Origin: Flavobacterium fluviale | Lineage (GTDB): Bacteria; Bacteroidota; Bacteroidia; Flavobacteriales; Flavobacteriaceae | Reading direction: 5' to 3' | DNA: 64,000 bases | NCBI RefSeq assembly: GCF_003312915.1 | Contig: NZ_CP030261.1 | Location: forward strand, 1,922,001-1,986,000 | In this document: in pieces, positions 56,846 through 64,000 of the stretch | Layout: each line of letters starts with the position of its first letter | Position numbering within the stretch: the first letter of the stretch is position 1 | Notes under the pieces: model-generated | What the model was told of the DNA's origin: nothing | Database searches by the model: none | The model's input: only the letters and a program-made list of their open reading frames with translations | Program-made: the position numbers and the translations under genes

Positions 56846-56880
56846 CAAATGTATAAATAATACACCAATTGGTGTTTTAT
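56846..56880. promoter_or_regulatory. Promoter and palindromic operator candidate between membrane protein and TetR genes
   Basis: On the minus strand TACATTTG (56846-56853) fits the TAnnTTTG -7 box for the 86-residue protein gene. Directly upstream of it is the perfect 14-bp palindrome ACACCAATTGGTGT (56862-56875). Its place in the 120-bp divergent gap, and its symmetry, fit an operator for the neighbouring TetR-type repressor controlling both genes. Confidence 0.55.
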
Positions 56881-56924
56881 TTTTAATAAAAATTCATGAA
56901 TTTATTTCTAAAGCTTGATTTAAA

Positions 56925-57554
56925 ATGGAAAGAAAAGAAGTTTCTGGAACAGTGCGCAACAAGGAACGCAGCAAAATAAAATTTTTGGAAGCGGTAGGAA
57001 AAATATTGAAGGCTCAAGGTTTTACTGGTTTAAAAATAAACAACATTGCTTCTGAAGCGGGTGTAGACAAAAAAATGATTTACACTTATTTTGGCGGATT
57101 AGATGGCTTGATGGACACCTACATTCGCTCGCAAGATTATTGGAGTAATGTGTCGACTGAAAAAATACAAACGGATTCGAAAGATGGTGGAAAAGTTTTG
57201 CTGAAAGAAATGCTGTACAACCAATTTACATATGTTCACGAAAAAGAAGAATTGCAAAAATTATTGCTTTGGCGTCTTTCCGAAGAGCGACCTGCATTGC
57301 GAAAAATGACCGAATTGCAGGAAGAGAATGGTGAAGAATTGTTTAAAGCGATATTCGATCCGCACTTTGGAAAAAATGCCGAAAAATTTCGTGCTATTAC
57401 AGCTCTTCTTGTGTCTGGATTATATTATCTCAATATGTATGCAGTCTTTAATGGAAGCTGTTTTTCGGGTTTGGATATGCAATCAGAAAAGGGACGCAAA
57501 CAAGTGGAAGAAGCCTTGTCTTTTCTTATAGACAAGACGTATGAGGAGTTATAA
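56925..57554 (+). CDS. TetR/AcrR-family transcriptional regulator
   Basis: A 209-residue regulator. The N-terminal helix-turn-helix (about residues 15-62) contains FLEAVGKILKAQGFTGLKINNIASEAGVDKKMIYTYFGGLDGLMDTYI, the standard TetR layout ending in the YxYFxxxxxL motif. The C-terminal ligand-binding domain is all-helical and not assignable to a ligand. It is divergent from a small membrane protein gene with a palindromic site between them, so autoregulation and repression of that gene are likely. Confidence 0.9.
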   Translation: MERKEVSGTVRNKERSKIKFLEAVGKILKAQGFTGLKINNIASEAGVDKKMIYTYFGGLDGLMDTYIRSQDYWSNVSTEKIQTDSKDGGKVLLKEMLYNQFTYVHEKEELQKLLLWRLSEERPALRKMTELQEENGEELFKAIFDPHFGKNAEKFRAITALLVSGLYYLNMYAVFNGSCFSGLDMQSEKGRKQVEEALSFLIDKTYEEL

Positions 57555-57642
57555 AAGCTATACAAATAAAGAAGAAACATAACAATATACGTCTTGCCCT
57601 TCGGTAATTTTAAAGATTAGGTATTTTTATTTTAATCCTTAG

Positions 57643-57744
57643 GGTTCAAAAAAAAGAGCGGAAAGCTGGGAAAGCTTAAATCCAGAAATGTGTAGTCCTG
57701 AACAGTGGGATTGGGACTATATAGAAAGTAATACTCGGGAATAA
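57643..57744 (+). pseudogene. 33-codon protein remnant
   Basis: A frame opened by TAG at 57640 and closed by TAA at 57742-57744 reads KRAESWESLNPEMCSPEQWD and then WDYIESNTRE. The Trp-rich, acidic composition is unlike random AT-rich translation, so it looks like the tail of a lost gene. No start codon in a plausible place and no family match. Confidence 0.3.
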
Positions 57745-57915
57745 TTTATAGAATGAGAAAATAAATTTTGTTTAATTACTAAAAAGGTTCAATACCATTA
57801 GGTTAACTTAAAAGGATTAACGAATCATTTTGTTTTTTTAAGGTAAAACTTTTTATTGTCGGAGTAAATTATAAAAAAAAAACTATTTTTTTAAAAGACA
57901 GGTCTTTTTACCTTG

Positions 57916-58125
57916 TAGCGGGAACAGGACTCGAACCTGTGTCCGCTGCGGCGGATATGAGCCTGCCAAACTGTAATTTGAAATAAAAAAGCTCCAGATT
58001 TCTCTGAAGCTTTGTCTTAGTAGCGGGAACAGGACTCGAACCTGTGTCCGCTGCGGCGGATATGAGCCTGCCAAACTGTAATTTGAAATAAAAAAGCTCC
58101 AGATTTCTCTGAAGCTTTGTCTTAG
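57916..58125 (-). repeat. Two tandem 105-bp units with decayed initiator-tRNA copies
   Basis: The units 57916-58020 and 58021-58125 appear identical where read. Each begins with the intact T-arm and 3 prime acceptor strand of the tRNA at 58126-58198 (26 identical bases, TAGCGGGAACAGGACTCGAA onward). It then has a variable region TCCGCTGCGGCGGA able to pair with itself, an anticodon-like TATGAG, and a degenerate D-arm. The 5 prime acceptor half is missing. Each ends with the terminator hairpin. They look like a decayed tRNA gene copied in tandem. Confidence 0.75.
58088..58118 (-). terminator. Terminator of the initiator tRNA gene
   Basis: On the minus strand AAAGCTTCAGA-GAAA-TCTGGAGCTTT (58093-58118) is followed by a U-tract (A-run at 58088-58095). 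The pairing has one G-U wobble. The same hairpin recurs 105 bp away at 57983-58013. Confidence 0.8.
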
Positions 58126-58198
58126 TAGCGGGAACAGGACTCGAACCTGTGACCTTCGGGTTATGAGCCCGACGAGCTGCCTACTGCTCTATCCCGCG
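58126..58198 (-). tRNA. Initiator tRNA-fMet (anticodon CAT)
   Basis: A complete 73-nt cloverleaf on the minus strand. Acceptor 5 prime CGCGGGA pairs with TCCCGCT except at position 1 (C1 opposite T72), and the discriminator is A73. The anticodon loop CTCATAA (anticodon complement at 58163-58165) is flanked by three G:C pairs. The unpaired 1-72 end and the three G:C pairs are the hallmarks of bacterial initiator tRNA. CCA is not encoded. The gene stands alone, with a terminator downstream. Confidence 0.95.
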
Positions 58199-58289
58199 AT
58201 GTTTCGGGTGCAAAGATACACACTAAATACGGTTATGCAAATAATTTTGATACTTTATTTTTTATAGTTTCGCTAAATATCAAGTTTTG

Positions 58290-58814
58290 CTAGACTTTAA
58301 AATCCAATAATTCCTCGTAAACATTTCCTGTTAAGCCTAATAGCAGACCAAATGCAGGTTCGGTTTTTATTCCTTTTTCTTTGAGTTTAATAATCTCTAA
58401 TCTGAAGTTCTCGCCTTTTTTACGCAGAATTTGATCTTCAATGAGCATATGTTTATACCCATTTTGATGTAAAGTTGGAATATTCTGCCCGAATATTTCT
58501 ATTTCAAAAATGTCGATTTTAAAGTTTGCCACTACAGATTCTACCTGATCAATTAAAGTTTCTCTAATAACAAACCCGTTTTCTTTTCCGAAAAAGAGCG
58601 TAATCTTATCTATAAAGTCTGTTTTACTTGTCCAATAACAAATAATATCAAGATCACTATTTTCAATGTCAATGTTTATGGGAATAGTACCCACTAAAAG
58701 AGGATCAAATTCAGACAGCTTTTCCAAAACTTTGTATTTTGTTAAAACTAAGAATGCGCTTTGTTGTTTTTGATTTCCTGTTTTTAAATATGAAATGTTA
58801 GTGAAATCAACCAT
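58290..58814 (-). CDS. DUF4269 protein with nucleotidyltransferase-like fold
   Basis: A 174-residue protein. The segment LVGTIPINIDIENSDLDIICYW (about residues 40-61) has the G-T-x-P, then SDLDI pattern of the polymerase-beta-type nucleotidyltransferase fold, with both acidic residues for metal. FKIDIFEIEIFG supplies the third acidic strand. This is the DUF4269 family. The target is unknown. It starts 2 bp after the stop of the glycosyltransferase gene, so the two are co-transcribed. Confidence 0.82.
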   Translation of the reverse strand: MVDFTNISYLKTGNQKQQSAFLVLTKYKVLEKLSEFDPLLVGTIPINIDIENSDLDIICYWTSKTDFIDKITLFFGKENGFVIRETLIDQVESVVANFKIDIFEIEIFGQNIPTLHQNGYKHMLIEDQILRKKGENFRLEIIKLKEKGIKTEPAFGLLLGLTGNVYEELLDFKV

Positions 58815-58816
58815 CT

Positions 58817-60343
58817 TTAATCGTTATAATTTTTTTCTTCTTGGATTTCTTGCTCCAGCCTTTTATTGATGTTGATTTTGGCATTTGTAAAAACAAAAAT
58901 CGTTGTTTGATATTCTCTGGCGTACTTGTTTGTAATCTGACCTCCTAAAAATGCCTTCTCAAAAAACGGACTTGTCTCTTTAAATTCATCGCTATTTTCT
59001 TCAAATTCTTTAACGCGTATGAGGTTTTTATATCGAATAGTAAGATCAAACCAGTTCACATAATCGGCGTTGAATGACATGGCTTTTATACCTTTTTTGG
59101 AGTAATAATTAATGGCTCCAGCTTGTCCGTAATTATCACAAATTATAATAGTTTCTTTTTGGCTGGGAAGCGTGGTATAAATAGAATCAACTTTGCCGGC
59201 CAATTCTTTCCAGCCCAGCATATCTGCAAAATCCTGAGGTAATTGGTGCTCTTTACCGTCTTCCCACCGAAGCATTCCCAATTTTTTATACTGCTCTGAA
59301 TGTGTAACTATGTATTTAGGGCTTTTGTTAGGAAAAGCAACATTATACATGGGAATAAAAAGAAGAATGGGAATAAGAATAAAAACAGGTTTTAAAAAGC
59401 GTTTCCATCCATTTTCTAAAATAACTGAAAGATAAACAGCACCAAATCCAATGTAAATTGGGTACAAACCAATCGCATAATAAGACTTGGCTTTGAAATA
59501 CATAAAGATTGAAAGTGTCAAAATAAATGTGGTAAAAAAGAATTGGAATTTTTGGAACTGTTTGTAACGAAGCAAAGCATAAAGCGCAGTCAGAATTACA
59601 AAAAGAGAACCAATAAAAAAGAGAATCTGCTCTTTTAAAAATCCTGCGCGATCTACATTTACCAATTGCGTTTCAGCCAATTCTTTCATATGATGAACAA
59701 TTGGAAATTGATTACGATACTGCCAAACGAGATTCGGGAGAATCAAAAGAAATCCTAGAATTAAGGCAAAATAAAGCTGTTTTTGACCAAGAATTTTTCT
59801 TTGGTTAGAAATTAAAATAGAAGGAATTAATCCAAGTAATAAAAAGAGAATATTGTATTTATTGAGAAAGCCAAAAGCAAATACAACCGCTCCAATGTAC
59901 AGCCATTTTGTTTTTTGGGAAGTTATATCTTGAATTAAAATATAATAAAATACAGTCCAGCACAAAACATCTAACGAGTTTGGCTGATAAAGCATATTCA
60001 GACGCAGTAAACAGGAGAATAGAATACCTAACGCGCCAAGTATCAAAGCATACAGATTTCCTTTTAAGAGTTCGATAGTTTTCCAAACAGTTAAAAGTGT
60101 CAGCGCACCAAATAGGGCAGGGAAGAACTTGACCCAAAAAACCGAATTTCCTAGAAGAAAAATAATATATGAAAACCAAGAGCTCACCGGCGGTACTGAT
60201 AGATAGCCCCATGCCAAATGATGCGCTTGATACAGATGCAGATATTCGTCTCGCTGCAAATCATATTCGGGACTAATCAAGACGTACTGCAAAACAAATT
60301 TCAGTAGAATAAACCCAATTAAAACCAGCGTTTTTTTAGTCAT
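58817..60343 (-). CDS. GT-C glycosyltransferase, family 39-like
   Basis: A 508-residue integral membrane protein with about ten to twelve hydrophobic helices in the first 340 residues. The first periplasmic loop has the RDEYLHLYQAHHLAWGY segment with the catalytic Asp-Glu pair of the GT39/ArnT/PMT superfamily, followed by VPPVSSW. The C-terminal 160 residues are a soluble domain. These enzymes move sugars from polyprenyl-phosphate carriers to lipids or proteins on the outer face of the inner membrane. The acceptor is unknown. It is 2 bp upstream of the DUF4269 gene. Confidence 0.85.
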   Translation of the reverse strand: MTKKTLVLIGFILLKFVLQYVLISPEYDLQRDEYLHLYQAHHLAWGYLSVPPVSSWFSYIIFLLGNSVFWVKFFPALFGALTLLTVWKTIELLKGNLYALILGALGILFSCLLRLNMLYQPNSLDVLCWTVFYYILIQDITSQKTKWLYIGAVVFAFGFLNKYNILFLLLGLIPSILISNQRKILGQKQLYFALILGFLLILPNLVWQYRNQFPIVHHMKELAETQLVNVDRAGFLKEQILFFIGSLFVILTALYALLRYKQFQKFQFFFTTFILTLSIFMYFKAKSYYAIGLYPIYIGFGAVYLSVILENGWKRFLKPVFILIPILLFIPMYNVAFPNKSPKYIVTHSEQYKKLGMLRWEDGKEHQLPQDFADMLGWKELAGKVDSIYTTLPSQKETIIICDNYGQAGAINYYSKKGIKAMSFNADYVNWFDLTIRYKNLIRVKEFEENSDEFKETSPFFEKAFLGGQITNKYAREYQTTIFVFTNAKININKRLEQEIQEEKNYND

Positions 60344-60427
60344 GAAGTTTTTGGTTTTTAGTTGTAAATGGTTTTGTGTCAGTGTAAATCTAAGCGAATA
60401 TAATGTTTATTTTCATTTTGATTGGAA

Positions 60428-60456
60428 TAAAAAAAGCCCCAGATTTCTCTGAAGCT
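60428..60456 (-). terminator. Terminator of the DUF4494 gene
   Basis: On the minus strand AGCTTCAGA-GAAA-TCTGGGGCT pairs with two G-U wobbles (60435-60456) and is followed by a U-tract. On the plus strand the same positions would be mismatches, so it works in one direction. It belongs to the hairpin family found near the tRNA. Confidence 0.75.
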
Positions 60457-60522
60457 ATTTTTATAAGGATAGAATTTTCTCTTATGGAATTTAGAATTTA
60501 TTTTTTTTGAAATTTAAACAAA

Positions 60523-61071
60523 TTATTCCTCTGCGGCCGTTTCAAATTCCATGTGATCAATAATTTCCGCTTCTGGTTTTTCAGGTTTCGAAGCTTTCAG
60601 TGTGTTAAATCTTTCCAGCATTTCTGTTTCGCCTTCCTCACCACTGAAATAAGGGAAAACATCCATAATAGGAGATTCCGAAATTGCCGGAATCGAATAT
60701 TCGCCCATTGTATTTTTCATTACATGAATTGTGTTGTCATAAGCTTCGCGAACATCATTTGCTTGGACCAGCATGTACATACTCGTTTTTCTTTCTTTAC
60801 CGCTTTCTTCATCATAAGCAATTAAAGAAACCTTAGATTTGAACCACCTGTCGGCATTTTCAAACGGATGAATTTCGGCATAATTAGCAACTTTAATATT
60901 CGTGATTTTAAACTCTTCACTAATATAGGCGGCCATTTCTTCATTTATTCTCTTTTCAGCTTCTGTATAAGACAAAGCATCAACCAAATATGGTTCGGTT
61001 AAAACTTTTTGTCCGCCGGTTTCATCTGTTTTTCTATATTTTACTTTGCATTCGTACCAAACTACGCTCAT
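60523..61071 (-). CDS. DUF4494 domain protein
   Basis: A 182-residue soluble protein whose start MSVVWYECKVKYRK and segments EPYLVDALSYTEAEKRINEEM, DRWFKSKVSLIAYDEESGKERK and QANDVREAYDNTIHVMKNTMGEYSI match the DUF4494 family of the Bacteroidota. Its function is unknown. The C-terminal 30 residues are acidic and low in complexity. It is a single-gene transcript with its own terminator. Confidence 0.85.
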   Translation of the reverse strand: MSVVWYECKVKYRKTDETGGQKVLTEPYLVDALSYTEAEKRINEEMAAYISEEFKITNIKVANYAEIHPFENADRWFKSKVSLIAYDEESGKERKTSMYMLVQANDVREAYDNTIHVMKNTMGEYSIPAISESPIMDVFPYFSGEEGETEMLERFNTLKASKPEKPEAEIIDHMEFETAAEE

Positions 61072-61478
61072 CTCTTTTAAATTTTAAGGATGCCAAAGAT
61101 AAATTTTACAACAAAATAAATAGTTAAATCCTGAAATAGATATTCACAATTTTAGATATTTTTTGGTAATGTTTTGATCATCTGAAAGTTGCGATTTTTT
61201 GATTGGAAAGCGCTTTGTAATCGCATTCATCTTTTTAAATTTTAAAAAATTGAAATTATTTTTAAAGTGTAAAATATTGTAAGTCAATAAATTATTTTTC
61301 ATCAATTTTAATTTTATTAAAAAAAAGCAATCACCCTCAAACCAAATGGTCAATTTGAACGTAAGTGTCAAAAGATAATGGCTAGGAGTGAGGCATATTC
61401 AAATGGTATTGGTTTTTGGAGCATATTGAGTCTGACCATATTTCTAGCTGTTATTTTTAGTAATTTTAAGGAGCATAC
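61072..61478. other. 407-bp AT-rich gap
   Basis: No convincing gene. A 75-codon minus-strand frame at 61144-61371 has composition typical of random AT-rich DNA. A TTG at 61426 followed after 23 bp by TATTTTTA (61452-61459) is a weak promoter candidate for the gene at 61479. Confidence 0.4.
61468..61473 (+). promoter_or_regulatory. Unusually strong Shine-Dalgarno sequence
   Basis: AAGGAG lies 5 bp before the ATG at 61479. Genes elsewhere in this window rarely show such a site, as expected of the Bacteroidota, so it supports that start and hints that the small gene is of different origin. Confidence 0.6.
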
Positions 61479-61724
61479 ATGACAGGAAAATTAAACGTTC
61501 AAAAGTTAAAAGAAACTTTAAAGTATATTGAAAGCAAACACAAAGAACTAAAAAGGCAAGGTCAAAATGATACGCGTAGTCTAGAATCTATGTTAAAATA
61601 CTTGAAAAAAGATATGATAGAACAATATAATTTATCAGATCACCATGTTTCAATTAAACAAGAAATGAAAGATACAGAGACTTTTATCGAAAATGTTAAA
61701 ACCATTATAGAAATCAATTCCTAA
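61479..61724 (+). CDS. Small helical protein (81 aa), unknown
   Basis: An 81-residue, highly charged, almost wholly helical protein (LKETLKYIESKHKELKRQGQ, ESMLKYLKKDMIEQYNL, ETFIENVKTIIEINS). No cysteines and no membrane segment. Not recognised. The strong Shine-Dalgarno sequence upstream argues that it is translated. It is convergent with the protease-like gene and stands alone. Confidence 0.55.
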   Translation: MTGKLNVQKLKETLKYIESKHKELKRQGQNDTRSLESMLKYLKKDMIEQYNLSDHHVSIKQEMKDTETFIENVKTIIEINS

Positions 61725-61748
61725 ATTATATATAGAAAGAAAACTACT

Positions 61749-62687
61749 TTATTCAAGCTTAAATTTTTCGTTTTTGCAATCCAGAATTAGTTTATTATTA
61801 AGGAAAAGTTTATTTCCAATCATGCCTTGCATTCCAGAACTTTTCATTAAAAAATTCTGCAGTTTCGATGTGCCTTCGATGTAGGTAACTTCAGATAGTT
61901 TTAATGGTAATGCTCCAAATGCTATCTTCTGATTTGCATCAGCCGAAAAAACATCTAAAGTATTTCCCCAGGAATTTCCTTTTTCGATTTTTATGCGGCT
62001 CGTTTTGGTTTTGTATTCGTTCCAGACTTCTTTGGTGGTTATTAATTCATAACCGCTTGTTCCAGAGTCATAAAGTAGTTTTAAGTTCTCATTTTTGACC
62101 TTAGCAGGAATTAGGATTTTACGTTTTTTAAATTCAAAATCTGCAAAATCATTTTCTTTGATTTGTTCGATAAAGGAACAATTGTTGTTTTTAAAATCTA
62201 AAATTGTTATTCGTTTTTCTAATAAATCCGTACCAATTGTACCAATTATATTTGTGGCGTCTGAATCATCAAAATTGATTTTCTTGCCATAATTCAAAAC
62301 TTCAAAATGAGCAGATTCAACGTTCATTTTTCCAATTTTAAAACCTGACGAAACTTCATTTTTTTCTGTATTGAGTTTAATCTGGCTGGAAAATTTTTGA
62401 GCAATAGACTCCAGCGAGTTTTTGTAAAAAACAGTAATTGGAGATCCAGAATCAAACTGCATGTAAAATGTCTCGTCAATTCCATTAATTTTTACAGGCA
62501 GAAGTAATGCACTGTGCGTATTTTCATCACTAGAAATCCACTTTATAGGAATCTTTTCTGCTGTTGCAGAGACACGAAGATAGTTCTCTTTGGGTGTGAA
62601 TTTTTTTTGGAAGTAAAAGTAACCTCCCAACATCGATAAAGCGATCGATGCTAAAATAATAATGATAATTTTTTTAAATAATTTCAT
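61749..62687 (-). CDS. Membrane-anchored aspartyl-protease-like protein
   Basis: A 312-residue protein starting MKLFKKIIII, with one N-terminal membrane anchor (about residues 5-27). The sequence FYMQFDSGSPITVFY holds one catalytic-type DSG motif, and LLYDSGTSGYELI a second, as in retropepsin-like bacterial aspartyl proteases. GTIGTDLLEKRITILDFKN is the typical segment between them. An open extension of 21 codons upstream to 62750 lacks signal-peptide character, so the internal start is preferred. The substrate is unknown. It is 88 bp after the XRE gene on the same strand. Confidence 0.8.
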   Translation of the reverse strand: MKLFKKIIIIILASIALSMLGGYFYFQKKFTPKENYLRVSATAEKIPIKWISSDENTHSALLLPVKINGIDETFYMQFDSGSPITVFYKNSLESIAQKFSSQIKLNTEKNEVSSGFKIGKMNVESAHFEVLNYGKKINFDDSDATNIIGTIGTDLLEKRITILDFKNNNCSFIEQIKENDFADFEFKKRKILIPAKVKNENLKLLYDSGTSGYELITTKEVWNEYKTKTSRIKIEKGNSWGNTLDVFSADANQKIAFGALPLKLSEVTYIEGTSKLQNFLMKSSGMQGMIGNKLFLNNKLILDCKNEKFKLE

Positions 62688-62775
62688 AGCTGATTTTTTT
62701 TGCAAGATTCGGCGATAGATTCCGATTTTCGAGCAAAAAGCATATGACATTTTTACGTCATTTTTATGACTTCGG

Positions 62776-63315
62776 CTATAAGAAGTTGTTTTTGAGTTTG
62801 ATAGCTAATTCTTGTTTTTGGTTTAAACTGATTCCGTTTAATATAACAACAGCTAGTTTTAAACCAAGAATTGTTATTAATGGAATAAGAAATAAAGGGA
62901 AACGTGTGTGAAGAACCTTTTGAATAAAAGGGCTTAAAATTAGTAGAAAGGAAAGTATGAGACTTAAAAAGATGTGAATGGTTATGATTTGTTTTCCGAG
63001 TTCTCTATTTTTAAGATCTTTGGTTTTGTAAGTTAAAATTAAAGGAAAAATGATACTTCCAAACGGAATAACAAGTCCGGTTAATGCAGAAAGATTAATG
63101 ATTTTAGCTCTTTCTATTTCACTATTTTCTTTTTGAACAAGTAGATTTTCTGGCTGGGTTTCTAAAGATTGAGCAATTGTTTTTAATGTAAATCCCTTAA
63201 GAATATTTCCAGCTTCGATTCTCTGAATGGTACGCAGGGAAAGCCCAGATTTTTCCGCCAGTTCATTTTGAGTCATGTTTTTTTCCTCTCTCAAAATTTT
63301 AACTTTATTGTTCAT
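62776..63315 (-). CDS. XRE-family regulator with membrane domain
   Basis: A 179-residue protein. Residues 1-60 are an XRE helix-turn-helix (ILREEKNMTQNELAEKSGLSLRTIQRIEAG). The C-terminal half has three or four hydrophobic helices (GLVIPFGSIIFPLILTY, IFLSLILSFLLILSPF, LFLIPLITILGLKLAVVIL), like the DUF4870-type membrane domain. The combination suggests a membrane-tethered regulator that senses the envelope, which is inference. It lies upstream of the protease-like gene, and the two might be functionally linked. Confidence 0.82.
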   Translation of the reverse strand: MNNKVKILREEKNMTQNELAEKSGLSLRTIQRIEAGNILKGFTLKTIAQSLETQPENLLVQKENSEIERAKIINLSALTGLVIPFGSIIFPLILTYKTKDLKNRELGKQIITIHIFLSLILSFLLILSPFIQKVLHTRFPLFLIPLITILGLKLAVVILNGISLNQKQELAIKLKNNFL

Positions 63316-63550
63316 TTCTTCAGTTTTCTTTTTTTTAGTGTGCAGACGAAAGTAGGAAAAAAGTTTTTATCACAACAATTTAATTATTTGAGGCGTTTAT
63401 TAAAGTATATTTTTCTTTTAACATTTTTAATTCGGAAAATCGAAAAACTAGAAAGTTTAATAAAAAATTAAGCTTTTTTCTTTAACAAAATTATTAACTT
63501 GTTGTAGAATAAAAGATTTACCCCGTTTTATTTTAACCAAAAACATATTT

Positions 63551-64000
63551 ATGAGAGTATCAGTTGTCCGAAAAAATATAAAATTTACACCAGATTCTAG
63601 AAGAGTTGTAGCCCGATATTTTATGAACGGGAATGAACGAACTCAGCAAATGGTACTTCGGATCATGATGCTGAATGAAAAGCAGGTATTACAGACTTTA
63701 GAGCAGACCTTACGTGAATTTGCAAGACGTCATCGAAATATTTCGGCTGTGTTTTTTAGACATTGCGAAAGAATTAGACCCATAATCGAAGCAATGAAGA
63801 TTGATTACGAAGGGATGTCTCTTGACAGAAAAATGCTGATAGGTTCTTATTGCACAATGGAATATGCGATTGAATCTGCCGCTATTTTTAATCCTTCAAT
63901 TGTCGAAGATTTTGATCAAACGGGCTTAGAAGCCGGAGAAAAACGTGTTGTAATTTCTTTTCGTGCTACAGGAGAAGGCCATATTTCGTCTATTGTTTTT
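63551..64000 (+). CDS. GH130-like glycosidase/phosphorylase, N-terminal part
   Basis: 150 codons starting at ATG 63551 and running off the right edge. The N-terminus MRVSVVRKNIKFTPDSRRVV, then NGNERTQQMVLRIMMLNEKQV, SFRATGEGHISSIVF, are characteristic of the GH130-type beta-mannosidase/mannosyl phosphorylase subgroup with a helical N-terminal extension. The catalytic Asp region is beyond the window. Conserved gene neighbours cannot be seen. Confidence 0.7.
   Translation, partial: MRVSVVRKNIKFTPDSRRVVARYFMNGNERTQQMVLRIMMLNEKQVLQTLEQTLREFARRHRNISAVFFRHCERIRPIIEAMKIDYEGMSLDRKMLIGSYCTMEYAIESAAIFNPSIVEDFDQTGLEAGEKRVVISFRATGEGHISSIVF

Larger units (their letters stand above)
57555..58125. other. 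571-bp region with a protein remnant and decayed tRNA copies
   Basis: Downstream of the TetR gene lies a frame without start (57643-57744) and then two tandem 105-bp units with tRNA-like sequence. No complete gene is seen. The density of remnants suggests deletion or past insertion next to the initiator tRNA. Confidence 0.5.

Noticed and set aside
57916..58020. Possible second functional tRNA gene
   Set aside because: The 5 prime acceptor strand is missing and the D-arm is degenerate, so no complete cloverleaf can form.
61144..61371. 75-codon minus-strand frame in the gap after the DUF4494 gene
   Set aside because: Phe/Lys/Asn-rich translation typical of random AT-rich DNA, with no start context or neighbour to support it.
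62688..62750. Extended start of the aspartyl-protease-like protein
   Set aside because: The added 21 residues would bury the membrane anchor and lack signal-peptide features; the internal ATG gives a normal N-terminus.

Overview
This is a low-GC stretch of a Bacteroidota chromosome, almost certainly Flavobacterium or a close relative. The evidence is the gldK-gldL-gldM-gldN-gldO block (type IX secretion and gliding motor, with the tandem gldN/gldO pair known from F. johnsoniae), a protein with a T9SS sorting domain, several proteins typical of the Bacteroidota, TAnnTTTG-type -7 promoter boxes, and few Shine-Dalgarno sequences.

Layout: 1-139 is the end of a short-chain dehydrogenase. 359-9566 is mostly a minus-strand housekeeping block: phosphodiesterase, groL, groS, secG, an acidic repeat protein, lptE, a sigma-54 activator and miaB. 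9908-19783 runs on the plus strand: topA, a degenerate arginase-fold protein, then gldKLMN and gldO. After an FAD oxidoreductase and a DUF983 protein, 21614-35743 is one 14-kb co-directional Ter island. It holds five TerD paralogues, a HAD hydrolase, a phosphoribosyltransferase-like protein, TelA, three TerY-like vWA proteins (the last with a zinc-ribbon tail), a PP2C phosphatase, an unusual protein kinase, TerC and four proteins of unknown function, and it ends at a strong terminator. This is the best candidate for a poorly described system: a metal-binding TerD/TerC/TelA membrane module joined to a vWA-phosphatase-kinase switch and to part of a nucleotide-like metabolite module.

35977-41691 carries ordinary genes: ABC-F ATPase, App1-like DUF2183 phosphatase, lipid kinase, FemAB/GNAT-like protein and DUF1761 protein. 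42950-56360 is an accessory cell-surface region. It has a T9SS cargo protein, a 2041-residue secreted YD/RHS-type protein ending in twelve DUF5977-like repeats, and an RHS protein with a variable glycine-rich tip. A membrane protein that may be its immunity partner follows, then a wrecked IS1-type transposase and a short coding fragment.

56544-64000 holds a small membrane protein divergent from a TetR regulator (with a palindromic operator candidate between them), an initiator tRNA next to two tandem 105-bp units carrying decayed copies of it, a DUF4269 nucleotidyltransferase-fold protein, a GT-C glycosyltransferase, a DUF4494 protein, an aspartyl-protease-like protein, an XRE membrane regulator and the start of a GH130-like glycosidase cut off by the window edge. 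Intergenic gaps contain several dispersed inverted repeats of the MITE-like kind common in flavobacteria. All functions are assigned by reading motifs; no database search was possible.
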